Assembly: GCA_027490725.1 (NCBI GenBank)
Contig: JAIXXN010000068.1
Coordinates: forward strand, 1-64,000
Direction of reading: 5' to 3'
DNA from: Oxalobacteraceae bacterium
GTDB lineage: Bacteria > Pseudomonadota > Gammaproteobacteria > Burkholderiales > Burkholderiaceae_D
DNA length: 64,000 bases
This document shows, one piece after another, positions 46,537 through 55,883 of this stretch (the first letter of the stretch is position 1; each line of letters opens with the position of its first letter). Both the position numbers and the translations under genes were made by a program. The notes under the pieces were generated by a model. That model worked only from the letters and a program-made list of their open reading frames with translations, made no database searches and was not told the DNA's origin.

Positions 46537-47331
46537 ATGCGCCGTGTCAGCCTCGGCTTTGTGGCCGGCGTGGTCCTGCTGCAGCAACAGGCGCTGCTGC
46601 CGGACTGGCAGCAGCTGCTACCCATACTCTTGCTTCTACTAGCGTTTCTGTCGGTGTTGGTGGCACTGGGGCAGATGTTGCTGCGCCGCTCAGCTTCCAG
46701 CGCCTTCACCGCAGGCCGCCTGAACACGCGCTGGCGGGCATTTGCCGGATCATTGCTGCTGGTCGGTGGCGCCGCTCTGGTCGGCTTCTGCTGGGCGGCC
46801 TTGCTGGCCCAGATGGCCTTAGGCAGCGAATTGCACCGGTTCGATGAGGGACGCACCTTGCAGGTTGTCGGCCTGGTCGAGAGCCTGCCTAGTCAGTCGG
46901 AGCAGGGAGTGCGTTTCAATTTCCGCATCGAACAGGTTCTGGCTGGTACGCTCCAGCCGGTGCCGCAGCACCTTGCGCTGGGCTGGTACAGCAATCCGGG
47001 CAAGCCCGCGCAAGCGTCCACCTTAATTCAGCCTGGGCAGCGCTGGCGCCTGAGTCTGCGCTTGCAGCGCCCGCATGGCAACGCCAATCCCTACGGTTTC
47101 GACTACGAGGTATGGCTGCTCGAGCAGGGCATCCGGGCCACCGGCTATGTGTACAATGCCGGTGACAACCAGCTGCTCGCGCCGTTTGTGTCCTGCTTCG
47201 CCTGCGTGATCGAAGCGGCGCGTGCTAGCTTGCGCCTGCGTATTCAGACGCTGCTGGCAGGGCGTCGCTACGCGGGCGTGATCGTCGCGCTGGTGCTGGG
47301 CGATCAGCGTGGCATCAGTCATGGGAGGTGA
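46537..47331 (+). pseudogene. comEC: comEC 5' fragment, interrupted by the Tn7-like element
   Basis: ComEC is the inner-membrane channel for DNA uptake in natural transformation, usually about 750-850 residues. Here about 264 codons remain: N-terminal membrane helices, then the DUF4131 OB-like domain (residues ~95-215, TLQVVGLVESLP, NPYGFDYEVWLLEQGIRATGYV), up to the start of the competence domain at LVLGDQRGIS. At 47329 the frame enters transposon sequence, whose first three bases TGA are its stop. The 3' part should be found beyond the right end of the element, outside this window. Natural competence is probably lost, unless a second copy exists. Confidence 0.9.
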
Positions 47332-47452
47332 CATTTAAGTCGGTAACTCGATTCTCCTATGAGGAAGCCATCTTCACTCTTCTCACTTTACATTCAAGTC
47401 GGTAAATGGCTATGTCTTGTCAAAGCAGCGCTTTACATTTGAGTCGGTAACT
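47329..47452 (+). repeat. Left-end TnsB binding sites, three 20-bp repeats
   Basis: The sites are 47329-47348, 47388-47407 and 47433-47452, agreeing on T(T/G)ACATTyrAGTCGGTAA(C/A)T. They are spread over 124 bp with centre distances of 59 and 45 bp, like the dispersed sites of the Tn7 left end rather than the packed right end. The outermost copy starts TGACATT and abuts the comEC break. The five bases before it, 47324-47328 (GGAGG), would be the target duplication. Confidence 0.9.
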
Positions 47453-47822
47453 GGTCACTCCCAACTTGAAAATCTATATCACCGCTCGCCTCGTCCCGGC
47501 GCAGGACTTACGCAAATTTCCTATGGAGTACGACCTGTATAGCTTATGGCTCAGAAGAAGGCCACCGCACGCGCGCTTGTAGCATCCGGTTAATGCTTAA
47601 GCCGGTAGTGGCATTTTCAATTGGCTTAAGAGTCCCGGTAGGGCTAGGGCAGAATCGCATGCTCCTAAGCGGAAAAATCTGCGGAAAAAACACTGGCGCT
47701 GGCACGTCAGCCGACAATGAAAGACGCTTTGCGAATGCTGCCTTGTTCACAGATTGGGTTGACGAACACCTCATCAGTCCGGTGTAGTCACAGTTGCACC
47801 GCAATTTCCGGTCGCCGCAGCT
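47453..47822. other. Gene-poor stretch inside the transposon left end
   Basis: No gene I can support is seen. It contains an 8-bp inverted repeat CTTAAGCC (47596-47603) / GGCTTAAG (47623-47630) and short open frames with no ribosome-binding site or recognisable product. Confidence 0.5.
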
Positions 47823-48854
47823 TCACTCGCTGAGTGTCGGCTCAACATCAGCGACTTTCATCGTGGTTGCCCCTCTGCTCTCTTCGATGAAGAGCAGGAT
47901 TTCTTCGAGGACACCATGTTTCGTTAGGGCTCGGTGCAAAGCTATGACCATGTCTATTGAGACGCCGCTGTGCGCCACATTTTTCCAAGCAGTTTCCTGG
48001 GCAAGTTTTCCTAGAATCGTGTCCAGCCGAGCGCGCGATGCTGGACTGGCTAACAGTGTGCTGCCTGTGTCGAATAGCTTGTAGATGTGTTCCCATTCCG
48101 CATCGGTCAATCTTGTGCTGCCGTTATCATGCCGCGCCACTTCGCATCCATGGCCTCGAAACTTTTGCATAACGAACCTAGCTGTAGCGGGTACCCCAGC
48201 GATAGGCGTCTCCTGGGGAGTTAGACTCATCAACCGGCATCTTGTTACGAAAAAGCTGTCGCGCATTGGCATACCTGTGACTTCAACGTAAGCGGTGGCC
48301 TTTGGTAGCGTAATGTCCAAGCGACCTTGCAAGCCAAATCGGTGAATGCTTCCCGCCATTTGGTGCGCTGTAGGGTACGCGAGCATCCACGAGAGTCTTT
48401 GGTCAACGGCCTCCCTAGCTCGCTGGTCTACCGGCTGTGCTCTACCGATGACCAGGCGCAACGCGGGAGGTGTGCTGTCAAAATCCAGGTAGCATATTCG
48501 CTCCAGTGCCTGAGGACGGAACATTTCAGCGAGTAAGTGTCGGGATGGTCCGAAGAAGGTGCGCATCAATGCTAACGCTGGAACGAGGTAGTCCCGACCC
48601 TTGATAGTCCACTTGTAGAGACTGTGCTTCGACCAAAGCTCATTCGGAATTGCTAGCAGTTGGCCCATGTCTTCGGGGAATTCGCTAGTGGATGAACCTT
48701 CGTCCAATTGAATGCGTATTGTGTGCTGCTCTTTATCGATGCGAGAGAGCCCACGGTCGTGCAGCCGGGCCAGGTCCAACAGCGTAGATTCTCCGTTGCC
48801 ATCTTCAATAGTAGCTGTGCCACCGAACAAATCCACGCTTGTTGCCCACTCCAT
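47823..48854 (-). CDS. Transposon protein of unknown function, in the position of tnsE
   Basis: This 343-residue soluble protein has no motif I recognise with confidence. GGAGG stands four bases before the ATG. It lies after tniQ on the same strand, just inside the left end, where Tn7 carries tnsE, the selector for replicating DNA in conjugal plasmids. A middle part rich in beta-strand-forming residues (ITLPKATAYVEVTGMPMRDSFF) precedes a helical C-terminal part (residues ~235-335, EWEHIYKLFDTGSTLL, VIALHRALTKHGVLEEILLF). It could be a TnsE-like target selector, a regulator or cargo. The 163-bp gap to tniQ suggests its own promoter. Confidence 0.75.
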   Translation of the reverse strand: MEWATSVDLFGGTATIEDGNGESTLLDLARLHDRGLSRIDKEQHTIRIQLDEGSSTSEFPEDMGQLLAIPNELWSKHSLYKWTIKGRDYLVPALALMRTFFGPSRHLLAEMFRPQALERICYLDFDSTPPALRLVIGRAQPVDQRAREAVDQRLSWMLAYPTAHQMAGSIHRFGLQGRLDITLPKATAYVEVTGMPMRDSFFVTRCRLMSLTPQETPIAGVPATARFVMQKFRGHGCEVARHDNGSTRLTDAEWEHIYKLFDTGSTLLASPASRARLDTILGKLAQETAWKNVAHSGVSIDMVIALHRALTKHGVLEEILLFIEESRGATTMKVADVEPTLSE

Positions 48855-48871
48855 GTTGCCTCCATGCTGAC

Positions 48872-48886
48872 TAAGTTATGCTAACT
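48872..48886. promoter_or_regulatory. Inverted repeat upstream of the tnsE-position gene
   Basis: AAGTTA-TGC-TAACTT, a perfect 6-bp inverted repeat 18 bases before the start codon, fits a repressor site. Confidence 0.4.
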
Positions 48887-49017
48887 TGAAATATCTAGAA
48901 TCCAGATTCTCAGCTCTTTCGTGGTGTAGCTCCACACATCGACGGAACATCTGTCCTGGTCGTTCGTACGTTTAGAGGGTGCCCGCCGGCGCCACGTGAC
49001 CAGGTGAGAGGAAAAGG

Positions 49018-50223
49018 CTAAGTCTTTTGCACATCCTTTTTTGGTTTTAATCCGAATTTTGTCGGGAAGCGCTCGCGCCAGATGGCTCTGCCGCCTAACT
49101 GTCGCACTGCTAGTTCGCTGCGTTTGAACTCGGCCAGGAATTGCTCGGTGAGTGGAAAAAATTTACGATGGTGGCGGTAGCTTTGCCATGCGCGGGCTTT
49201 CGTCATCATTTCCTTGACTGTACATCGCTCTCCCATCAAATCGAGTTTGAGCGCGATATCGCACAGCGCTTCGACAATCTGTTGGTCCAAGACGGAGAAC
49301 TCCGGTAGCCGCGGACCTGGCCTTTGGTACAGCTCAAGCTTACAGATTTTCACCGTCGACCCATGGTGAAGGAACGTGCGCATCATTATGTGCTTCGGCG
49401 CCGCGAATTGCAGGGATACGTTGTGACGCAACATCAACGCTGGCCATTGGCGCTTTGGCAATCCTCTCACAAGGCAACCGGCATTTCGCAGGTATTGCTC
49501 GCCAAAAAATCTCGAGAGCTCGTTGGAGAATACGGCCGTCGCTAAATCAGTCGTTGTTAGCCCAAATCCTTTTTTCCATGCATCCGCCCGGTAGTCGTAT
49601 GACGATTTAAGGATATGTCCACGTCCAGTTAGGGCGGCATGTGATAGGTTGGCGACGCACATTAGTGCATCATCGGCGACCGGGGCGAGTTCATGGAATC
49701 CCGACGATGGCAGTGCGAGATGGTCTCTAATTCGCACCTTTCCACTTAGGGGTATGTTTGTCGCGATGACCCGGCACCGATGCACAGAGCAGGTCAGAAC
49801 TCCAGGTAAGTGATGCAGGCGGTGCCAATAGGCTTCGCCATAAACTTGCAAATCCGACGATACGCACAGGGGACAAAAGCGGCGTTCCATAACTCCATGG
49901 GTTACGACTTTCGTGATAGAGCCGATGCTAGAGCGCATAGAAGCGCTTGAGATGAATTTTTCACGGAGCCTCATCTGCTGTTCAGGCGGCATGAACGCGA
50001 CGCAGTAGGGAAAAATTGTGTGCGCAGATAAGTACACCTCCGGGTCAAGGCCCATCGCGGCCGCTATACGAGTTACGTTTTGACCTAGCAGGAGCGAGAT
50101 ACTTTTCTTACGGACTCCAAGCGTATTTTTGAGCAAGGTCTCCAGTGGAACGCCCATGCGCGCGCTAGCTCTCGCCCATACGCTTCCGGCGAGTTCATCT
50201 GGATAAGGTTTCGGCAGCTGCAT
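49018..50223 (-). CDS. tniQ: TniQ/TnsD-family target-site selector
   Basis: TniQ-family proteins link TnsC to a chosen DNA site; in Tn7, TnsD binds the 3' end of glmS. This protein has 401 residues (Tn7 TnsD has about 508). The N-terminal TniQ domain shows the zinc-binding set Cys117, Cys120, Cys145 and His148 in CPLC...GEAYWHRLHHLPGVLTC. The C-terminal ~230 residues would bind DNA and define the site, here presumably comEC coding sequence. It follows tnsC by four bases. TnsD rather than short CRISPR-type TniQ is favoured by the extra C-terminal domain and the absence of Cas genes. Confidence 0.92.
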   Translation of the reverse strand: MQLPKPYPDELAGSVWARASARMGVPLETLLKNTLGVRKKSISLLLGQNVTRIAAAMGLDPEVYLSAHTIFPYCVAFMPPEQQMRLREKFISSASMRSSIGSITKVVTHGVMERRFCPLCVSSDLQVYGEAYWHRLHHLPGVLTCSVHRCRVIATNIPLSGKVRIRDHLALPSSGFHELAPVADDALMCVANLSHAALTGRGHILKSSYDYRADAWKKGFGLTTTDLATAVFSNELSRFFGEQYLRNAGCLVRGLPKRQWPALMLRHNVSLQFAAPKHIMMRTFLHHGSTVKICKLELYQRPGPRLPEFSVLDQQIVEALCDIALKLDLMGERCTVKEMMTKARAWQSYRHHRKFFPLTEQFLAEFKRSELAVRQLGGRAIWRERFPTKFGLKPKKDVQKT

Positions 50224-50227
50224 GCGC

Positions 50228-51871
50228 TTAGATTTCCACGAGTGAATGGAGCGGTAGAAGCATACCCAGCTCCTTCAATTGGGCTACGACTGGCGTGTTG
50301 GCTGAGCCAGCCAGCGCCGTCGCCCGTCGATAGTCCATCGGACGGCTTTCGAAGTCGAGCGCTAACGCTTCTGGGTCTGGGGCTACTGTCCGCGCTTTGC
50401 GAAGAGTCTTCACTGGTGCCATACGCTTGATTGCAGTTTGAACACCTTGTGCCAATGTGGTCGTGCTTTCGCTTTCGGAGATGTCGATTGCTGCCGACAC
50501 AGCTTCTTCTTCGCCGAAGCCGGCAGCTACAAGTGCAGTCGCAAGTTGAGGTGCGAACTCCTTATCTTGCGATTTGATGGCGTACGCTTTGGCCAGTGCG
50601 ACGTCGGCCTGCCGTGCATAGGTATTGAGCATTTCACTGACGCTTGAGGGCGCGATATCTTCGAAATGCATCAGTGCGCCGAGGTCATTTGTACGCAGTG
50701 CGTCAATCATCGGATGTAGGAGGAGCATCTCCTTCTCATAGACATACGCAAGGAGACGGGCAGTTATAGTCTCGCTACCATCAAGAATGGCCTTAGCTTG
50801 AGCGGAGGCGAAGAGTTTAATGGCCAAGTCGATGATGCCTTGGCTACAGTGATACATCGTTGCGGCTAGCTGGGCATCGAGTTTGACTGGATTCTTCGTC
50901 CACTGAAAAGTCCAAAGAACTCTCAGGAACTGGCTCCATTCACCGACCTCGCCCTCAGCGACAGTCTCGGGCAGCCTGTTCCATTCAGAGATGCCATGGC
51001 CGCTAGCTCGCCTGGACTTGCGGAAGTCCAGACTAAAAACCTGCGCGGCTTTATTGGTGCCGATGAAAAGTAGGGGGACGCCAAGGTCGTTGCAGGCGGA
51101 GACCAGTTCGGTCATCACTGTCTGAGACGACTTCTTTGAATTGGTCAGATTTTGTATCTCGTCGGCTATCAGGAATCCGACGCAATGCGCATTTAGGACA
51201 CGCGCTACGCTGCGCATAAGTGTATCGGCACCAGCTCTGCCGCGTTGGGTGTAAGTGTCGTAGTAGTTCGCGCCCGGGATAAGTTGGTCGAGTTGGTGCA
51301 AGATACCTGCAGCTAGTCCTTTAATACTTGACCCGTCGCTCGGCATCTCGACGTGCAAACGAGTGACTTGATAAAGATTGAATTTCTGGTGATAGATAAC
51401 TTTTGGAATCTTCGAGAAGAACCTCTTTACCACTGAGGTCTTGCCCATTCCGGACACGCCCATGAGCAGTGATGACAACTGTGGCGTTGCCCCTGCAGCT
51501 GTTGGAAGATAAGAGGCACTCCCATTGACTAGAGGATAGTCAGCTCGAAATTTGCTCGCGTGGCCCGGCGTGAATGGAACGCGCCCAACATAGCCGTTAC
51601 GCAGCATTGAATCAAGCGACCGGGCGAGTTCAACATGGCGAGCGAAGGGCACCATGAAGTTGCTTAAGGTACCGAGCATTTGAATTCGCTCATGCGTGTT
51701 CCATTCGCGCTGGCCTACATCAAAAGCAGGGCGCAGCATTAGCGCGTCCCTGAGTTCGTCATCCGAGAACGATTGAGGCAGTGCCTCGATGAGCGGGTTG
51801 CCCTGGAAGTGCGGCAGTCGCTGAGGTGTATACTGGACGTTAGCCAGATTGATGTCTTCGAGTTGGTACAT
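50228..51871 (-). CDS. tnsC: TnsC AAA+ ATPase, transposition regulator
   Basis: TnsC is the ATP-dependent match-maker between target selector and transposase. In this 547-residue protein, Walker A is GVSGMGKTS (residues 138-146) and Walker B is FLIADEIQN (Asp237, Glu238), followed by LLFIGTNKA (sensor 1) at about residue 278. The N-terminal ~130 residues carry DNA/TnsD-contact regions and the C-terminal ~150 residues the TnsAB-contact region, by analogy with Tn7. The start lies one base after the tnsB stop on the minus strand. Confidence 0.95.
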   Translation of the reverse strand: MYQLEDINLANVQYTPQRLPHFQGNPLIEALPQSFSDDELRDALMLRPAFDVGQREWNTHERIQMLGTLSNFMVPFARHVELARSLDSMLRNGYVGRVPFTPGHASKFRADYPLVNGSASYLPTAAGATPQLSSLLMGVSGMGKTSVVKRFFSKIPKVIYHQKFNLYQVTRLHVEMPSDGSSIKGLAAGILHQLDQLIPGANYYDTYTQRGRAGADTLMRSVARVLNAHCVGFLIADEIQNLTNSKKSSQTVMTELVSACNDLGVPLLFIGTNKAAQVFSLDFRKSRRASGHGISEWNRLPETVAEGEVGEWSQFLRVLWTFQWTKNPVKLDAQLAATMYHCSQGIIDLAIKLFASAQAKAILDGSETITARLLAYVYEKEMLLLHPMIDALRTNDLGALMHFEDIAPSSVSEMLNTYARQADVALAKAYAIKSQDKEFAPQLATALVAAGFGEEEAVSAAIDISESESTTTLAQGVQTAIKRMAPVKTLRKARTVAPDPEALALDFESRPMDYRRATALAGSANTPVVAQLKELGMLLPLHSLVEI

Positions 51872-51872
51872 G

Positions 51873-54005
51873 TCACCCTTTCATCATGCTTTCCTGAGCT
51901 CTACGTACCATTTCTTCAATGCTGGAGCGCGGCTTCGGAGCTGGAGTCGATGCGTCAGGTTCTGCTGCCTTGACGGAGGTTGCTGGGGCCTTAATTGGAA
52001 ATGGAACTACATTATCGCCTTGCGAGTCGGTCGTCCGCACCGGGGTCGAGGGAGTGAGTGCGTTACGCTCCGCGGTCAGCTCTTTCGCACGTACTCCTTT
52101 AATGGAGGCTTTGCGCGACGTACGAGATTTCTTGACTCCAGCTTCCGTTAGGCGCTTCTTTGCATTGTCCTGAATTTCTTTGACGGTTAAGTTGTAGTCG
52201 ACCTGCACTTGGTCGCGTACGTGCTGAATGTCGTGCTTCATTGACTTTTCGACTGCTTGGAGCGTAAGCACTTCCGCCAGTGAAAGACCTCTGAAGCGCT
52301 CGCTTGCGCTGGTGAGATTGCATTCGAAAACCAGCCCTTTGTTATCTGGGTGGTGCATGTGAATAGTGTCGACCAGGCGTGAGTCGAAGGTCACTTTTAC
52401 TGGTATAGCCCCCTTGCTTCCGGCCTTAACGAACAAGCCGAGTGCGATGGCGTCTCTACACGCGTAGTAGCACCCCCTGAACGATAGTCCTGTTTGGGTA
52501 ATTGTCCCCGTTTCAGTCGGGAGCAACGACATGCGGACGAACTCCTCGGTATACCTGCTTGCGATGCCCGAGCGATTTGCTATATCGTGGTTCCATATAT
52601 TGATTGGGGTGGGCATCATCCCCGTGGCCAACTCGCCGGGACCCCACGCATAATTTTTCATAGGTGTACGGTTGTGCGCGATGATTAGGTTGAGGAAGAT
52701 TGCGATGAACTCCTTCAGCGTCAGGCAAGCCTCTCGCTCCGCAACTCCGTTGTTATTCCTTCGCTGCTTCGCATCCTCTGGGACAACAAAACCGTAAACT
52801 CCTCCTTGTAGCTTCTGCCGTAGAAATTTAAAACGCGATTCGACGATTGGCTTCCAGTCGGCGCGCAATGCCGGAGGGTTGGCAACGGTGACCGCCATAT
52901 TTTCTGCCAGGCGATTGCTCGCATATGTGAAACCCTCGCCGTGGTCGAACAGCATTTGGCTTGGGAACACTTCGTGCGCCGGCCAGTCGGTCGCTTCGTA
53001 CTTGACTCCATAGGTTTCGCAGAGCACCTGCTTGTCTTGCGCGATGGAGAACGCGGCCTGCATGGCGCAAACCCAACTGGCGTTTTCAAAACCGGCATAG
53101 AACCCCACAATCAGGCGAGAACGTCTGTCCACGATGAAGTAGATGGTCGGTTTTCCCACGATAAGAGACCGGTCAGATTCGGACACCAGCAGGACATCGC
53201 CGACAGTTGCATCACATTCGTAGTAATGAGCTACGCCAACGCAGTCGTCCATCACGGAGCCCAGCACGGCTCGGTGGTCACGGTTAAAGTTCGCGCTGCC
53301 TTTGCGATTTCGAAGCTGCGTCTCCAACGAATAATGCTTATGCAGGAAGTGCCTCAGCTGTCTGATGGTTGGGCGTTCACCAAATGCAAACAGAGTCGAG
53401 CTATCGGTGCTTTCTGCGTGATTGAAGTGCTTCTCAACCATGTTGATGTACACAACTTCGATGGTTGACCGTCTGTCTTTAAAGTACGCTTCTATGGCTT
53501 CCCTAAAATACCCATGGTCTCGCTCTGTCAATTGGTAAATGCCGTAGGAAGTCTTTCGCCCACGTCCTTCCGTGAGCGAGCTTTTTTTGCCGCATCTATT
53601 GAATTTCGCGAGTAGTCCGCTAGGAACCTGTCCGCCTACCCAGAAGCGTCGCAGATTCTTGTAAATTGCCTTACGTGAATATCCCGTGGATACGGAGCGA
53701 GCTGCAATCAGCTTGCTTCGAATCGACGCATTAAAGATGTCGGGAACTTGGTTCGGAAGTTCGCCAATTATGGCCATCGCTCTGGCCTGCGAAAGGAGCA
53801 TTGCCTCGGTTGGTGGCCGCTCGACTTGGGGCGTTTGAGTTGGAGTCGCCGGCTCGAGTGCCACGAGCATTTTGGGGCTTACCGAAACGGGGAACCCTTT
53901 TTCGGCGTCCATGGCAATCGCCCATGCCACTTGTGCGACCGCGTCTGAGTAAAGCAAACGATAACGTTCGTCTTCATGCATAAAAATGTCGTTGCGAAAG
54001 AGCAT
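51873..54005 (-). CDS. tnsB: TnsB transposase (DDE, Mu/retroviral integrase type)
   Basis: This 710-residue protein binds the end repeats and joins the 3' ends to target DNA. The catalytic triad is visible: Asp in YECDAT (~264), Asp in LFDHGEG (~353) and Glu in PIVESRF (~388). The last two are 34 residues apart, as in Tn7 TnsB. N-terminal helix-turn-helix domains for end binding and a C-terminal Ser/Pro/Lys-rich tail for TnsC contact are present. It overlaps tnsA by one base. Confidence 0.96.
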   Translation of the reverse strand: MLFRNDIFMHEDERYRLLYSDAVAQVAWAIAMDAEKGFPVSVSPKMLVALEPATPTQTPQVERPPTEAMLLSQARAMAIIGELPNQVPDIFNASIRSKLIAARSVSTGYSRKAIYKNLRRFWVGGQVPSGLLAKFNRCGKKSSLTEGRGRKTSYGIYQLTERDHGYFREAIEAYFKDRRSTIEVVYINMVEKHFNHAESTDSSTLFAFGERPTIRQLRHFLHKHYSLETQLRNRKGSANFNRDHRAVLGSVMDDCVGVAHYYECDATVGDVLLVSESDRSLIVGKPTIYFIVDRRSRLIVGFYAGFENASWVCAMQAAFSIAQDKQVLCETYGVKYEATDWPAHEVFPSQMLFDHGEGFTYASNRLAENMAVTVANPPALRADWKPIVESRFKFLRQKLQGGVYGFVVPEDAKQRRNNNGVAEREACLTLKEFIAIFLNLIIAHNRTPMKNYAWGPGELATGMMPTPINIWNHDIANRSGIASRYTEEFVRMSLLPTETGTITQTGLSFRGCYYACRDAIALGLFVKAGSKGAIPVKVTFDSRLVDTIHMHHPDNKGLVFECNLTSASERFRGLSLAEVLTLQAVEKSMKHDIQHVRDQVQVDYNLTVKEIQDNAKKRLTEAGVKKSRTSRKASIKGVRAKELTAERNALTPSTPVRTTDSQGDNVVPFPIKAPATSVKAAEPDASTPAPKPRSSIEEMVRRAQESMMKG

Positions 54006-54856
54006 CAGGCAACTCCTCGGATGGCGGTGATATAGGTGGAAGAGGGCAGGGTGAATTGCGATATCTTTGAATCCTGGATGGTACGTGCACTAAAGTCCGG
54101 CTCGATGATTCGCTTGAACATGAGCTGACGGCCTGCGGTCATCGCGGTTCCAGGTTCCAGCCCAGCGGATGCGTCAAGCTCCACACAGAATTTGGAGAGG
54201 GTAATGGACGGCGCCGCTCTTGAAAATTCTCTTAGGAAGTGCTTCTCGGTCTCATCCCAGTAGCCCTCGTAGGGCGTGACTTCGGCAGTATCGACGTTGG
54301 CTCGTCGTATCCATTCCAGCTTATTAATTAAGTCTCGCGGCAGCGTAGTGTTCAAAACGATGTGGTGAGGGCTGCCCATTAATGCGAGCGTTTCGCGGTG
54401 AATCTCAAGTTTGGCAAGCGTCCTCGCCTCTTTTTCCAAGTCCGAAGCGGACTTGGTGTCAAAGCCGATGTATCGCTTTTCGCCATTAACGAGCTTAGTG
54501 ACCATGAAGTCTACGGTCATCACAACTGGCACGTGGGTGACCGGATAGGTCGGGTGCGTAATACTCAGCATCCTGGCTACTTCTTGTGTGAGCTCACGGT
54601 CTAGCGGGAATTGCTCCCGGATGTCGAGCACCGATTTGTCGCGTTCAAGGCACAAGAAGAAGTGATACTCGACGTCGGAGAAGAACTCGTGGACGCGGCC
54701 AGTTTTCGAGCTGATGCCTGTGCTGCGACACCGCCCAGCGCTGCTGAAGCTCAGCCTGTTAAGCCAAGGGATGTAGTTCGTCCCGTGACCTTCGCCACGC
54801 TTCGCATCCTTGAATTCTTGGATTTTGCCTTCTGTCCATTTAGTACGTCCTGCCAT
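54005..54856 (-). CDS. tnsA: TnsA endonuclease
   Basis: TnsA cleaves the 5' ends of the element so that it leaves as an excised fragment. This 283-residue protein has the restriction-enzyme-like core: Glu63 in SDVEYHFF, Asp116 in TVDFMV and Lys135 in FDTKSAS, corresponding to Tn7 E63, D114 and K132. GAGGAG lies before the ATG. With this gene intact the element should move by cut and paste, not by co-integrate formation. Confidence 0.95.
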   Translation of the reverse strand: MAGRTKWTEGKIQEFKDAKRGEGHGTNYIPWLNRLSFSSAGRCRSTGISSKTGRVHEFFSDVEYHFFLCLERDKSVLDIREQFPLDRELTQEVARMLSITHPTYPVTHVPVVMTVDFMVTKLVNGEKRYIGFDTKSASDLEKEARTLAKLEIHRETLALMGSPHHIVLNTTLPRDLINKLEWIRRANVDTAEVTPYEGYWDETEKHFLREFSRAAPSITLSKFCVELDASAGLEPGTAMTAGRQLMFKRIIEPDFSARTIQDSKISQFTLPSSTYITAIRGVA

Positions 54857-54876
54857 CGAAACTATCTCCTCAATAC

Positions 54877-54896
54877 TCGCTAAATTGTTCGCTAAA
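54877..54896. repeat. Direct repeat in front of tnsA
   Basis: TCGCTAAA occurs at 54877-54884 and 54889-54896, 12 bp apart, in an AT-rich gap just before tnsA. It may be an operator; no experimental analogue is known to me. Confidence 0.35.
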
Positions 54897-54916
54897 ATTC
54901 AGAAATCGGAATTGGT

Positions 54917-55348
54917 CTAGTGCAGCAAGGGATAAATGGCCGTTAGGCGCACGGGGCTGCTGTCAGCGGTCTGCACGGCTTCGTCGAAAGCCCGAGGGAA
55001 GCTGAATGGGGTTTCTTCGTGACTGCACGGGCAATCATGCTGACTCAGCTGAAAGGTCCGACTACGGAGTCGGACGGACTTCCCTTTCCGTGCGTCCGCA
55101 GATAGTGCCGGGACAATGCGTACCGCTTTTCGAGTAGCGGAATGCAGCTCGACGATTTGCGTGCGGTGCCCTGCGGCGAGTCGGAATTCATTGGGCCACA
55201 GCGTGGCGGCTACTGCGCACGAGAGATAAGTTGGCGCGCTAAGGCGCAGCTTGCAGTCGTACTTGGACGGCGAAGCTATTGCGTGACGAGGTAAACGAAC
55301 GACAACGTATGTTGGCTTTTGCGTTGGTGTAGATTGCGGACGTGACAA
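54917..55348 (-). CDS. Unknown small protein heading the tns operon
   Basis: This 143-residue basic protein starts with TTG at 55348, eight bases after a strong GAGGAG. It lies 60 bases before tnsA on the same strand. Many Arg, Ser and Thr residues and a Cys-Pro-Cys-Ser-His cluster near residue 107 are visible; no domain is recognised. The promoter at 55521-55549 would transcribe it with tnsABC-tniQ. It could be a regulator or accessory of transposition. A chance ORF is possible, but the ribosome-binding site and promoter argue against that. Confidence 0.55.
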   Translation of the reverse strand: MSRPQSTPTQKPTYVVVRLPRHAIASPSKYDCKLRLSAPTYLSCAVAATLWPNEFRLAAGHRTQIVELHSATRKAVRIVPALSADARKGKSVRLRSRTFQLSQHDCPCSHEETPFSFPRAFDEAVQTADSSPVRLTAIYPLLH

Positions 55349-55520
55349 GACGAATCTCCTCTTTGAGGGTTGATTCGTCCGGTTTCGAAAGCTAGCTTCT
55401 CGGGTTCAGTTGCGAGAAACTCGGTGGGGACGGTGAACACACGAATGAAATTACTTGCTTTTTTCCCATGCCAAGACTTCTGGTTGAACGGGAGGCGGCC
55501 GCCACTTCGTGTGCCTTAGT

Positions 55521-55549
55521 ATAATAACATAAAATTTACCCTGTGGCAA
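55521..55549 (-). promoter_or_regulatory. Sigma-70 promoter for the tns operon
   Basis: On the minus strand TTGCCA (55549-55544) and TATTAT (55526-55521) are separated by exactly 17 bases in an AT-rich patch. The transcript would begin near 55514, with a leader of about 165 nt. The rest of the non-coding stretch 55550-55883 holds no gene I can support. Confidence 0.6.
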
Positions 55550-55883
55550 TATAATCACGTCCCTGTGAGCCCTTGGGGGGGAGGGTGTAAAGAGTTTCGA
55601 TTTATGCCAACTAAACCCAGTGATATCTACATGCTTAAAACCCGCGCACGATAGCTTCGCAGAGCGCTAGCAGGGCGGTCACCGACACACCGCAAAGTAG
55701 TCGCCTTAACCCGGATATGCAGTTTTACCCCGCAGGACACGAGTTCATTGCGTGCACTGAGGGGGCCACGATGCGCATCGTCCGTCCGTTCGCTGTGCCG
55801 TCGGACTCATTGATTAGGGCCTGTGGAAGAATTCGTTGCTGGGTTGCTATACCTAGGAGGCCACTCTTTATAGGAACCTCAAC

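Noticed and set aside
47593-47787. 64-residue frame near the transposon left end
   Set aside because: No ribosome-binding site, no family and no support beyond being open.
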